Shown here piece by piece: positions 33,905 to 42,388 of a stretch of 64,000 bases of DNA. Origin of the DNA: Chloroflexota bacterium (lineage in GTDB: Bacteria; Chloroflexota; Limnocylindria; Limnocylindrales; CSP1-4); the NCBI GenBank assembly GCA_016191395.1, contig JACPOS010000017.1:186001-250000 (forward strand), written 5' to 3'. The position numbers and the translations under genes are program-made. The notes under the pieces were generated by a model. It was not told the origin of the DNA and did no database searches. It was given only the letters and a program-made list of their open reading frames with translations. The first letter of the stretch is position 1; each line of letters opens with the position of its first letter.

Positions 33905-35968
33905 ATGGACCTCGACCAGCGTTCCGATTCGGCGCGCGCCACGCGGCGCCCGGTCACCCCCGGACCGACTCAGCGCGGGCGGAAGCCCGGCGACCGGCGG
34001 CTCCGCGTGGCTCGCGCCCACGAGCCGTTCTTCCGGTACTCCGGCGAGGGCTCCCTCGTCGCGAAACCGGCTGCCTCCGCACCCCGGACCCGGTCCGGCA
34101 GGATGGTGGGGCGCGTCAGGACGGCGTTGTTCGGCCGGCCGCTATCCATCTACGACGAGGTCAAGGAGCGGCTCGGCGTCATCCCGGGCCTGTCCATCTT
34201 CGCCTCGGACAACATCTCGTCCTCGGCCTACGCGACCGAGGAGATCATGCGGGTCCTCGTGCTGGCGGGCGCAGGAACGCTGAGCCTGACCATGCCGATC
34301 ACGATCGGGATCGTCATCGTTCTTGCGATCGTCGTGACCAGCTATCGGCAGACGATCGCGGCCTACCCCAGCGGCGGTGGCTCGTACATCGTCGCGAGCG
34401 ACAACCTTGGGACGCTGCCCGGGCTCACGGCGGCCGCCGCGCTCCTGACGGACTACGTCCTGACGGTCGCGGTCTCGGTCGCGGCGGGCGTCGCGGCGCT
34501 GACCTCCATCGTGCCGGAGCTGTTCGACGCGCGCGTGGGGCTGTCCGTCGGGATCACCATTGCGATTGCCCTCATCAACCTGCGCGGAGTTCGCGAGAGT
34601 GGGCTCGTGTTCAGCGTCCCCACGTACGTCTACCTGGTGTCGATCGTCGGGCTGCTCGCGTTCGGGCTCTGGCGCTACGCCACCGGCACGATGCCCGAGT
34701 ACCACGCACCCGACGCGTGGCTCACGAATTCCGTCGCGGAGCCGCTCGGGCTCCTGTTGCTCCTGCGAGCGTTTGCATCCGGCTCGGTCGCGCTGACCGG
34801 CGTGGAGGCGGTGTCCAACGGCGTCCCGGCATTCCGGCCGCCGGAGGCGCGCAATGCCGCCCGGGTGATCGTGTTCATGGGCCTCTTCTTCGGCGTCATC
34901 TTCCTGGGCATGAGCTTCCTGGTGGGCCAGCTCGGAATCCTGCCCGACCCGACCGAGCAGGAGACGGTGCTCAGCCAGCTCACCCGCACCTTCGTCGGCG
35001 CCGGCACCCCATTCCACCTCCTGGTCCAGGGATCCACTGCGATCCTGCTCATCCTCGCTGCGAACACCGCGTTCGCCGACTTCCCTCGCCTGTCCAGCAT
35101 CCTGGCACGGGACTCCTTCCTGCCGCGGATGTTCCAGTTCCGCGGGGACCGGCTCGCGTTCAACGGCGGGATCGTCGTCCTCGCGCTCGTGGCGGTCGCC
35201 CTCATCGTGGCGTTCGGCGGGAGCGTGTCCGCGCTCATCCCGCTGTACACGGTCGGGGTCTTCATCGCGTTCACCCTGAGCCAGTCCGGGATGGTCCGGA
35301 AGTGGTGGCGCAGTCGTCGCGAGGTCCCCGGCTGGATTCGCAGGGCGGTCGTCAACGGGATCGGAGCGATCACGACCGGTGTGGTCGCGATCGAAGTCGC
35401 CGTCTCCAAGTTCGCGCTCGGAGCGTGGGTGGTCCTGGTGCTCATCCCGATCCTGATCGGCGTGATGCTGTTCATCCGCCACCAGTACCGCTCCACCGCC
35501 ACGCAGCTCGCGGTGCGGGACGACATCGTCGTTCGCGGGCTGAGGCGCGACGAACGGGTCGTCGTCCCCGTGGCCGGCATCAACCGCGCGGTCATCCAGG
35601 CGGTGAACGTCGGGTGCTCCATCGCGAAGCACGTCGAGGCAGTGCTCGTCTCGGACGACCCGGCCGCGGCGGCCGCCGTTCGGGCACGCTGGGATCGACA
35701 GCTGCCGAAGGTACCGCTCGTGATCGTGGAGTCGCCATACCGCGCGCTGGTCGGACCGCTGCTCGCGTACCTGGACGTACTGGACCGCACCTGGCCGCCG
35801 GATCGTGAAGCGCCGATTACGTTCGTTGTGGTCCCGGAGTTCGTGGCCCGCCACTGGTGGGAGCAGCTGCTCTACAACCAGTCCGCGAGGCGCCTGCGGA
35901 AGGCGCTGCTCGGCCGGCCCCACACGGTGGTCGTGGACGTCCCGTATCGACGGGAAGAACCCGCCTAG
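33905..35968 (+). CDS. KimA-type potassium transporter, copy 2
   Basis: 687 residues and a paralogue of the preceding gene, 12 bases downstream and surely co-transcribed. The potassium-site residues are kept (SDNISSSAYATEE with D102 and Y109; LLTDYVLTVAVS; LIPLYTVGVFIAF). It is the most diverged of the three copies: the residue after the first aspartate is Asn instead of Ala, and its loops and N-terminus differ. It shares the basic N-terminal extension (GDRRLRVARAHEPFFRY). Confidence 0.84.
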   Translation: MDLDQRSDSARATRRPVTPGPTQRGRKPGDRRLRVARAHEPFFRYSGEGSLVAKPAASAPRTRSGRMVGRVRTALFGRPLSIYDEVKERLGVIPGLSIFASDNISSSAYATEEIMRVLVLAGAGTLSLTMPITIGIVIVLAIVVTSYRQTIAAYPSGGGSYIVASDNLGTLPGLTAAAALLTDYVLTVAVSVAAGVAALTSIVPELFDARVGLSVGITIAIALINLRGVRESGLVFSVPTYVYLVSIVGLLAFGLWRYATGTMPEYHAPDAWLTNSVAEPLGLLLLLRAFASGSVALTGVEAVSNGVPAFRPPEARNAARVIVFMGLFFGVIFLGMSFLVGQLGILPDPTEQETVLSQLTRTFVGAGTPFHLLVQGSTAILLILAANTAFADFPRLSSILARDSFLPRMFQFRGDRLAFNGGIVVLALVAVALIVAFGGSVSALIPLYTVGVFIAFTLSQSGMVRKWWRSRREVPGWIRRAVVNGIGAITTGVVAIEVAVSKFALGAWVVLVLIPILIGVMLFIRHQYRSTATQLAVRDDIVVRGLRRDERVVVPVAGINRAVIQAVNVGCSIAKHVEAVLVSDDPAAAAAVRARWDRQLPKVPLVIVESPYRALVGPLLAYLDVLDRTWPPDREAPITFVVVPEFVARHWWEQLLYNQSARRLRKALLGRPHTVVVDVPYRREEPA

Positions 35969-35986
35969 TTCCACGTCGCGACGGTC

Positions 35987-36010
35987 GTTGCTGCAACATG
36001 TTGCGATAAC
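35987..36010 (+). promoter_or_regulatory. Fur-family operator palindrome upstream of the NicO-Fur operon
   Basis: A perfect 12-base palindrome GCAACATGTTGC (35993-36004) is flanked by GTT on the left and AAC on the right, making a 24-base imperfect dyad. It ends 15 bases before GTG 36026. Its position and TTGC/GCAA arms match operators of Zur/Nur-type Fur proteins, and a Fur gene is in the operon, so autoregulation is likely. Confidence 0.6.
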
Positions 36011-36025
36011 AGCCATCATCCGCGG

Positions 36026-36991
36026 GTGGCAGACGCCGGCGCCCTCGGGCTCATCACGACCGCGCTCGTCCTCGGGATCCGGCATGGGTTCGACTGGGAT
36101 CACCTCGCGGCGATCACCGACGTCACCTCGACCACCGCGACCGCGGACGCGGCCGAGCTGGACCACGAGGCTGTCCACGAGCACACCGCAGAGCACTCGC
36201 TTGCGCACCAGCACGTCCACGGAGGGCCCGCCGAGATCCAGGCGCACCAGGCCCGGCCCGAGGGGGCGACCCACCCACACGCGCTCGACCCGGGCGAGGC
36301 TCACGCCGCACCGCCGAAGTTCCTGACCGAGCAGCGGCGCGCGCTGCTGCTCGGCTCCATGTACGCGCTGGGCCATGCCTCGGTCGTCGCGCTCCTCGGA
36401 ACGCTCGCGCTCCTGTTCGGGGCCGTGCTCCCGCCTTGGGTGGACGACGTCATGGGGCCGGTCGTTGGCGCAACGCTGCTGTTCCTGGGGATCTGGGTGT
36501 TCGTCTCGCTGTACCAGTACGCCCGCCACGGGCGCGAGTTCCGGCTGCGGAGCCGGTGGATGCTCGTCTTCGATTCCGCCCGGTACGCCTGGCGTCGGTT
36601 CCAGGCGCGGCTCCACGGCCACGAACACGTCGACCCGATGGAGATGAGCTCCTACGGCGTCCGGACGGCGTACGGAGTGGGCCTGATCCACGGGATCGGG
36701 GCGGAGACGGGCACGCAGGTGCTGCTGATCGCGGCGATCGGCGGGGCGGCGTCCCAGGGCCTGGGCTTGCCGATGATGGCCGCGTTCATCGTCGGCCTCC
36801 TGATCTCGAACTCGATCGTGGTGTTCATCACCGCGACGAGCTTCATCGCCAGCCGCGTCCGCGAGCGCCTGTACGTCGTGATCGGCGTCGTGGCGGGCTC
36901 GTTCAGCCTCGTGATCGGCGCGATCTTCCTCCTGGGCCTGGAGACGAAGCTGCCGTCCATCGAGACGTGGCTCTTCGGCGGCGGGTCATGA
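36026..36991 (+). CDS. NicO/HoxN-type nickel-cobalt transporter
   Basis: 321 residues. TM helix 1-2 holds RHGFDWDHLAAITD, the H-x4-D-H metal signature of NiCoT permeases. A histidine-rich cytosolic or periplasmic loop (about residues 48-100, more than ten His) follows. Later helices include GSMYALGHASVVALLGTLAL and GLIHGIGAETGTQVLLIAAIG, both typical of NicO-family proteins. It probably moves Ni2+ or Co2+, either in or out. GTG 36026 follows the Fur-type palindrome, and its stop overlaps the fur gene (ATGA). Confidence 0.86.
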   Translation: MADAGALGLITTALVLGIRHGFDWDHLAAITDVTSTTATADAAELDHEAVHEHTAEHSLAHQHVHGGPAEIQAHQARPEGATHPHALDPGEAHAAPPKFLTEQRRALLLGSMYALGHASVVALLGTLALLFGAVLPPWVDDVMGPVVGATLLFLGIWVFVSLYQYARHGREFRLRSRWMLVFDSARYAWRRFQARLHGHEHVDPMEMSSYGVRTAYGVGLIHGIGAETGTQVLLIAAIGGAASQGLGLPMMAAFIVGLLISNSIVVFITATSFIASRVRERLYVVIGVVAGSFSLVIGAIFLLGLETKLPSIETWLFGGGS

Positions 36992-37461
36992 CGGGCCAAC
37001 GGCCGGCGGCCGAGCGGGCGACCGATCGATGGGCGGACGTTCGCCGCCGCCTGCGCGCGCGGGGCCTGCGCTGGACCCCGCAGCGGCGGGTCCTGCTGGA
37101 GGTCCTCGCCGGCGTGGATGGACACGTCACCGGCGCGGAGCTCGTGGAGCGGACGCGCAGGATCGACCCGACGACGACTCCATCCACCGTCTACCGGACC
37201 CTGGACGTCCTCGAGGGTCTTGGCCTGGTGAGTCACAGCCACGGTCTCGAGGGCCGGCAGGAGTTCCACGTCAACCCCCGCGCCGATCACGGCCACCTCG
37301 TATGCCCGGGCTGCGGGGGCAGTTGGGAGCTCGCCCCCGACGAGGTCGCCGAGCTCGTCGCCGGGCTTCGCGACGGCCGCGGGTTCGAGGTCGCCGTGGA
37401 CCACCTGACGATCGAGGGCCGCTGCGCCGATTGCGCGAGGGCCGGCATGGCGCGGGCGTAG
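36988..37461 (+). CDS. Fur-family metalloregulator
   Basis: 157 residues. The winged helix runs through RRRLRARGLRWTPQRRVLLEVL, TGAELVERTRR and PSTVYRTLDVLEGLGLV. The dimerisation domain has the metal histidines EFHVNPRADHGHLVC and two structural-zinc pairs, CPGCGG and CADCAR. Coupling by ATGA overlap to a NicO transporter suggests Ni/Co (Nur-like) or zinc sensing rather than iron. The operator upstream of the operon fits autorepression. Confidence 0.88.
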   Translation: MTGQRPAAERATDRWADVRRRLRARGLRWTPQRRVLLEVLAGVDGHVTGAELVERTRRIDPTTTPSTVYRTLDVLEGLGLVSHSHGLEGRQEFHVNPRADHGHLVCPGCGGSWELAPDEVAELVAGLRDGRGFEVAVDHLTIEGRCADCARAGMARA

Positions 37462-37469
37462 GCTCGGAC

Positions 37470-37487
37470 AGGCCCCAGCATGGGCCT
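37470..37487 (+). terminator. Small hairpin after the fur gene
   Basis: AGGCCC, six bases, GGGCCT: a perfect six-base-pair stem between fur and the third transporter. No T-run follows, so it may only attenuate. Confidence 0.25.
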
Positions 37488-37511
37488 CCGGCGCGTGCGA
37501 TCCTTCCGCGG

Positions 37512-39560
37512 ATGAAAGACGGGCCAAAGTCGCTCAAGGGGCGCAAGCTCGGCGACCGGCGAGTCCGCATCGAGCGGCCGCACGCCGCCTATTTCCGGTA
37601 CACGCCGCAGGGCAACCTCGTCGCCAAGGAGGCGGCATCGAGGCCCCGCACGCCCGCCGGCCGTCTCGTTGCGCGCATCCGCGGCGTCATGTTCGGCCGG
37701 CCGCTGTCCATCCACGACGAGATCACGGAGCGCCTCAACAAGAAGAAGGCGCTCGCGATCTTCAGCTCGGACGCGATCAGCTCATCCGCGTACGCGACCG
37801 AGGAGATCCTGCGGGTCCTCGTCCTCGCCGGCGCTGGCGCGTTGATGGCCGGGCTGCCGATCGCCATCGCGATCGCGCTCCTGCTCGCCGTCGTCTCCAC
37901 GAGCTACCGCCAGGAGGTGCACGCGTACCCCTCGGGCGGCGGTGACTACGCGGTCGCGCGCGCGAACCTGCCGGGCATCTTCTCGCTCGTCGTCGCCGGC
38001 GCGCTGCTCGTCGACTACGTGATGACGGTCGCGGTCTCGACGTCCTCGGCGGTGGAGCAGGTCATCTCCGCGCTCCCGACCCTCCAGGACCTCCGCGTCG
38101 AGATCGGCGTCGCGGCGATCGTGCTGATCATGCTCGGCAACCTTCGTGGCCTGCGCGAGTCGGGCAACATCTTTGCGATCCCGACGTACCTGTTCGCCGG
38201 CTCGACCCTGCTGATGATCGGTATCGGCCTGTTCCGGATCATCGTCCTGGGCGAGCACCGCGCGCCGCCGGATCCGCTCCCGGGCGCGCCGAGCCCGGTG
38301 CAGGCGCTCGGCTGGCTGCTGATCATCCGCGCCTTTGCGTCCGGTTCGGTCGCCCTGACCGGCACGGAAGCGATCGCCAACGGCGTGCCCGCGTTCAAGC
38401 CGCCGGAGCCCAAGAACGCGGCGACGACCCTCACCGCCGTCGCGATCCTGCTCGCGGTGCTGTTCATCGGGATCACGTTCGTCGCCTACAACTTCGGCGT
38501 CGTCGCGGTCGACGAGCCGGCGGTGAAGACCGTGATCAGCCAGGTCGCGGCGATCGCGTTCGGCGACAGCTCGATCGGCTTCTACCTGTTCCAGGCGTTC
38601 ACGGCATTGATCCTGTTCCTGGCCGCGAACACCTCGTTCAACGCGTTCCCACGGCTTGCGGCCATCCTGGCGCTCGACGGCTACATGCCTCGCCAGTTCA
38701 GCTTCCGCGGCGACCGGCTCGCGTTCACCTCCGGGATCGTGATGCTCAGCGTCGCGGCGATCGCGCTCCTCGTCGCGTTTGGCGGCATCACCACGGCGCT
38801 GATCCCGATGTATGCGGTCGGCGTGTTCGTTGCGTTCACGATCGGGCAGGTGGGAATGGTCCGCCACTGGCTCGCGGCACGATCCGGCGGCTGGCGCTGG
38901 AAGCTGGCGATCAACGGGTTCGGCGCCGCCCTGACCGGCGTCGTCTTCGTCGTCGTGCTGATCGCGAAGGCGCCGGTCTCGCTCCTGGTGGCGGTGATCA
39001 TCCCGATCCTCATGTTCGTCATGCTGTTCATCAACCGGCAGTACCGGGCCTCCAAGTCGGAGCTGGCCGTGCGGCCGGACGCGGTCATCCGCGGGCCGCA
39101 CCGCGAGGAGCGCGTGATCGTGCCGGTCCCGGGCATCAACCGCGCGGTCGTGCACGCGATCAACGTCGGCCTGTCCATCGATCCGAACGTCCAGGCCGTC
39201 CTCATCTCCGACGACCCCGAGGACGCCGCGCTCATCCGATCCCGCTGGGAGCGGCAGATGCCCACCGTGCCGCTCGTCATCGTCGAGTCGCCGTATCGCG
39301 CGCTGGTCGCGCCGCTGGTGTCCTATCTCGACGTCCTCGATCGTGGCTGGCCCGCCGACAAGGAGGCGCCGATCACGTTCGTCGTCATTCCCGAGTACGT
39401 GGCCAAGAACTGGTGGGAGCGGATCCTCTACAACCAGTCCGCGAAGCGGCTCCGCGCCGCCCTGCTCGGGCGAGCGCACACGGTCGTGGTCAACGTGCCC
39501 TACCGGCGCGAGACCGCCGACCCGACCGAGGTGTCCCCCGGGCCACCGCCGCCGGCGTGA
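37512..39560 (+). CDS. KimA-type potassium transporter, copy 3
   Basis: 682 residues. It is closer to copy 1 than to copy 2 (shared SSDAISSSAYATEE, D87 and Y94, and LLVDYVMTVAVS). It keeps LIPMYAVGVFVAF and the cytosolic domain (VPVPGINRAVVHAINVG, VESPYRALVAPLVSYLDVLDR). The basic N-terminal extension (GDRRVRIERPHAAYFRY) is present. It is separated from copies 1-2 by the NicO-Fur pair, and its stop overlaps the DUF427 gene (GTGA). Confidence 0.84.
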   Translation: MKDGPKSLKGRKLGDRRVRIERPHAAYFRYTPQGNLVAKEAASRPRTPAGRLVARIRGVMFGRPLSIHDEITERLNKKKALAIFSSDAISSSAYATEEILRVLVLAGAGALMAGLPIAIAIALLLAVVSTSYRQEVHAYPSGGGDYAVARANLPGIFSLVVAGALLVDYVMTVAVSTSSAVEQVISALPTLQDLRVEIGVAAIVLIMLGNLRGLRESGNIFAIPTYLFAGSTLLMIGIGLFRIIVLGEHRAPPDPLPGAPSPVQALGWLLIIRAFASGSVALTGTEAIANGVPAFKPPEPKNAATTLTAVAILLAVLFIGITFVAYNFGVVAVDEPAVKTVISQVAAIAFGDSSIGFYLFQAFTALILFLAANTSFNAFPRLAAILALDGYMPRQFSFRGDRLAFTSGIVMLSVAAIALLVAFGGITTALIPMYAVGVFVAFTIGQVGMVRHWLAARSGGWRWKLAINGFGAALTGVVFVVVLIAKAPVSLLVAVIIPILMFVMLFINRQYRASKSELAVRPDAVIRGPHREERVIVPVPGINRAVVHAINVGLSIDPNVQAVLISDDPEDAALIRSRWERQMPTVPLVIVESPYRALVAPLVSYLDVLDRGWPADKEAPITFVVIPEYVAKNWWERILYNQSAKRLRAALLGRAHTVVVNVPYRRETADPTEVSPGPPPPA

Positions 39561-40063
39561 CCGCGCCCCCGCCCGTCCGCATCCCGCCGGGTCCGGGCCA
39601 GGAATCTGTCTGGGACTACCCGCGCCCGCCGCGGACCGAGGCCGTGCCGGAGCGCATCCGCGTCGTCGTCGACGGCCTGGAGATCGCCTCGTCGATGGCG
39701 GCCCTCCGCGTGCTGGAGACCGCCGGCGCGCCCGTGTACTACGTGCCGCCGAACGACGTCCGGACGGACATGCTCGTGGCCACCCGTCACACGTCGGTGT
39801 GCGAGTGGAAGGGCGCGGCCAGCTACTGGACGATCGTGACGCCCGGCGGCCGCATCGTCCCGAACGCGGCCTGGTCGTACGCGGATCCGCTACCGGCGTT
39901 CACGGCGATCACCGGCTACCTCGCGTTCTACGCCTGGGCTGTCGACGAGGCGTGGGTCGCGGATGAGCGCGCCACCCCGCAGCCCGGGCACTTCTACGGC
40001 GGCTGGGTCACGTCGCGCGTCGTCGGCCCGTTCAAGGGCGAGCCCGGCTCCTTCGGCTGGTAG
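39557..40063 (+). CDS. DUF427 family protein
   Basis: 168 residues from GTG overlapping the transporter stop. The core (ESVWDYPRPPRTE, IRVVVDGLEIASS, RVLETAGAPVYYVPPNDVRTDML, TSVCEWKGAASYW, AWSYADPLPAFTAITGYLAFY) is a clear DUF427 domain, a small beta fold of unknown function found in many actinobacteria and fungi. It ends the potassium island transcript. Confidence 0.85.
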   Translation: MTAPPPVRIPPGPGQESVWDYPRPPRTEAVPERIRVVVDGLEIASSMAALRVLETAGAPVYYVPPNDVRTDMLVATRHTSVCEWKGAASYWTIVTPGGRIVPNAAWSYADPLPAFTAITGYLAFYAWAVDEAWVADERATPQPGHFYGGWVTSRVVGPFKGEPGSFGW

Positions 40064-40083
40064 CCGCCCGGCTGACCGCGGAT

Positions 40084-40242
40084 CCTGTCACTCACCATCC
40101 CGGGTGGTGGTATCCATCCCGCGAGGCACCGCAACCGGCGCGGTGAGCGTGGGCCTCCCTGTCAGAACTTGCCCCGGCGCCTAAATGACAGGAATCAGCC
40201 CCGAAACGCGGGATATCACCACGCCGGTTGCTATTTGACAGG
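40084..40242. repeat. Cluster of TGACAGG modules with two rearranged copies of a longer unit
   Basis: CCTGTCA occurs at 40084 and 40158 and its complement TGACAGG at 40186 and 40236. The last two are embedded in CTAAATGACAGGAAT and CTATTTGACAGGAAG. Between them, a GTGGTG..TAT..CCCGCG block and a GCAACCGGCG block occur once on each strand. In the second copy their order is swapped relative to a simple inverted repeat. The whole lies in a 250-base non-coding gap. Nature unknown. Confidence 0.5.
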
Positions 40243-40313
40243 AAGGCCGCCCGCCCACGGCCTCGATGATCGTGGGAGCGGTGGCCGATCGCCTCGCGGG
40301 CCGCTGCGGCCCC

Positions 40314-40613
40314 TCAGCCGCGCTCGATGACGAGGTACGCGGCACCGCGGGCGTCGATCATCGTGCCGCGCGGCGTCTGGACGATGCGGAGGACCACCTC
40401 GGCGCAGGCCGGGCAGCGCAGGACCACGCCGGGACCGCGCATGTAGACGCGCATCGCGCCGACCACGGACACGGTGTGACAGTGCGCGCACTGGCCCGGC
40501 GCGGCGGTCATCTCGACGCCGAATGCGGCCGCGAGCATCCCGCCCACCGCGCTCCCGTCGACCGTCAGGTCCACCGCCGGGTCGTCGTGCATCATCGCGA
40601 TCCGATCTTCCAT
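40314..40613 (-). CDS. DUF6510-type zinc-ribbon protein
   Basis: 99 residues: LTVDGSAVGGMLAAAFGVEMTAA is followed by a zinc ribbon with CAHCHTVS and CPACAEVV and a C-terminal MIDARGAAYLVIE strand. This matches small proteins (DUF6510) found beside sulfite-oxidase-like enzymes and FAD reductases in actinobacteria. Here it is 28 bases downstream of the reductase. Function unknown; it may be a chaperone or electron-transfer accessory of that module. Confidence 0.72.
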   Translation of the reverse strand: MEDRIAMMHDDPAVDLTVDGSAVGGMLAAAFGVEMTAAPGQCAHCHTVSVVGAMRVYMRGPGVVLRCPACAEVVLRIVQTPRGTMIDARGAAYLVIERG

Positions 40614-40641
40614 CGATGCGTCCTCGTCTCGCTGCGGTGCT

Positions 40642-41376
40642 TCAGGTGCCGGTCGGGCCGAAGCGCTCGGTCCGGATTCGATCGGGCGGGAGGCCAAGAC
40701 GGACCAGGGCGTTCGCGACGGTCTCGACGAGTGCCGTGGGCCCGCAGGCGTAGGCGCGGACGCCCGCGCCCAACGGCTCGATGACCTCGGCGAGCATCTG
40801 CTCATCGACGCGGCGCGCGTACCCCGTCCAGCCGGGCGGCTGCTGTCTCGTGAGCGTGTGCGCGACCGCGAAGCCGTCGCCCGCGGCTGCCAGCCGATCC
40901 AGCTCGTCGCGGTAGATGATCTCGTCCGGGCCGCGCGAGCTGAACAGGAGCCGGGCGGGGATCCGCGAACCCGCCCGCGCCCGATGCCGCGCCATCGCCA
41001 TCAGCGGCACGACGCCGGACCCACCCGCGATCAACAGCAGCGGCCCGCCGAGCCCCGCCTCCCACACGAAGTAGCCGCCGATCGGGCCGCGCACCTCCAG
41101 CCGGTCACCGGGCACGACGACCTCGTGGAGGAACGGCGAGACCTCGCCGCCGGGGATCCGCTCCACGGTGATGTCAACCTCGCCCGCTCGCTCCGGCTCG
41201 GACGCGATCGAATACGACCGTTCCACGCTGTAGCCGTCCGCGGCGGTGAGCCGCAGGTCGATGTGCTGGCCGGGTCGATGTCCGGCCCAGCCAGGCAGCC
41301 CGAGCGTGAACGACCGGACCGTCGGTGTCTCGTCGCGAACGGCTGTGACCATCGCAAGCTGCCAGTCGATCGACAT
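40642..41376 (-). CDS. FAD/NAD(P)-binding ferredoxin-reductase-type oxidoreductase
   Basis: 244 residues. The FAD domain has RSYSIASEPER (RxYS motif) and GEVSPFLHEVVVPGDRLEVRGPIG. The pyridine-nucleotide domain has LLIAGGSGVVPLMAM and AYACGPTALVETVANAL. There is no 2Fe-2S domain. ATG 41376 shares a base with the stop of the molybdopterin gene (TGATG), so it is tightly coupled and probably feeds or accepts electrons for that enzyme. Confidence 0.87.
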   Translation of the reverse strand: MSIDWQLAMVTAVRDETPTVRSFTLGLPGWAGHRPGQHIDLRLTAADGYSVERSYSIASEPERAGEVDITVERIPGGEVSPFLHEVVVPGDRLEVRGPIGGYFVWEAGLGGPLLLIAGGSGVVPLMAMARHRARAGSRIPARLLFSSRGPDEIIYRDELDRLAAAGDGFAVAHTLTRQQPPGWTGYARRVDEQMLAEVIEPLGAGVRAYACGPTALVETVANALVRLGLPPDRIRTERFGPTGT

Positions 41377-42017
41377 CAGTCGTCGGTGTAGCGCTCTTCG
41401 CGCCATTGGTCGCCGCGGTTGTTGTACCCGAGCGACTCCCAGAAGCCGGGCTCGTCGGTGGCCTGGATGCGGAGGCCACGGACCCACTTCGCGCTCTTCC
41501 AGAAGTAGCGCGCCGGGACGACGAGGCGCGCCGGCCCGCCGTGCTCTGGTGCGAGTGGCTTGCCGTCGTACTCGTAGGCCACGAATGCCTGGCTGTTGAG
41601 GATGTCCGCGAGCGGCAGGTTGGTGGTGTAGCCGCCGTCCGACCAGGCGATCGCGAACGCCGCCTTCGGGTCCAGGTCCAGGCCCTCCAGGAGCGTGTCG
41701 ACGCTCACGCCCCTCCAGCGCATGTCCAGGTGCGTCCACTTGGTCACGCAGCTGATGTCGACCACCCAGTCGCGGGCCGGGAGCGCGAGAAACTCCGCCC
41801 AGCTCCAGCTGACCGGTTTCGACACGAGCCCTTCGATCGAGAGGGACCAGCGGTCGAGCGGAGTCCGAGGTGTTGGCCCGGCCGACAGTACGGGGAAATC
41901 CGTGGTCAGGTACTGGCCCGGCGGCGTGCGTCGCCGGCGCTCGTCGCCGCCCATCGGCCCCGAGGTTGCGTCCTCGCGCCGTCCGACGAAGCCTCGCGTG
42001 ACAAACCGTTCGCCCAT
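41376..42017 (-). CDS. Sulfite-oxidase-like molybdopterin oxidoreductase (soluble)
   Basis: 213 residues covering only the catalytic molybdopterin domain. The molybdenum-ligating cysteine is C90 in VVDISCVTKWTHLDM; LAPEHGGPARLVVPARYFWKSAKWVRG is the conserved C-terminal block. There is no signal peptide and no dimerisation domain, so unlike MsrP/YedY it should be cytoplasmic. GGAGGT lies before ATG 42017. It leads the DUF6510/reductase operon. The substrate is unknown; reduction of an S- or N-oxide is plausible. Confidence 0.86.
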   Translation of the reverse strand: MGERFVTRGFVGRREDATSGPMGGDERRRRTPPGQYLTTDFPVLSAGPTPRTPLDRWSLSIEGLVSKPVSWSWAEFLALPARDWVVDISCVTKWTHLDMRWRGVSVDTLLEGLDLDPKAAFAIAWSDGGYTTNLPLADILNSQAFVAYEYDGKPLAPEHGGPARLVVPARYFWKSAKWVRGLRIQATDEPGFWESLGYNNRGDQWREERYTDD

Positions 42018-42388
42018 CGCCACCTCCGGCCGCCGATTGTGGCACCCCGCGATGTCCGATCCGTGACTCCGGCGCGGGTGGAATGGAACCGAAAGGGTCC
42101 CGCAATCCCGCCGCGCGTCGCGACGAGGACTTCGCCTCGCCATCGGTCACATGGTTGCTCCACGAAAGGAGGCAGGAGGATCGTGGGTGCAGCGAAGCGC
42201 CACGGTATCGAGGTCGGGGAGGGCGATAACGTCGCCAAGCTCGGCGCTGACGCGCGGGCCGGCGGGCTGGGCCGAGCCCCGCGGTGCCAATTCGCACCGG
42301 GGCCCTAACGAGACGTCCAGCCATTCGTTATTCCCAGTTGCAAGCCTCGAGGTTGCGATGTCGTTCCCCCGGCGACAGGCGCGACCCC

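Noticed and set aside
31705-35808. 1367-residue plus-strand frame over the KimA genes
   Set aside because: It is a shadow frame of two well-supported transporters, with Arg/Ala/Pro-biased composition and no hydrophobic helices.
40084-40242. CRISPR array
   Set aside because: Repeats are only seven bases, face both ways, are irregularly spaced and have no cas genes nearby.
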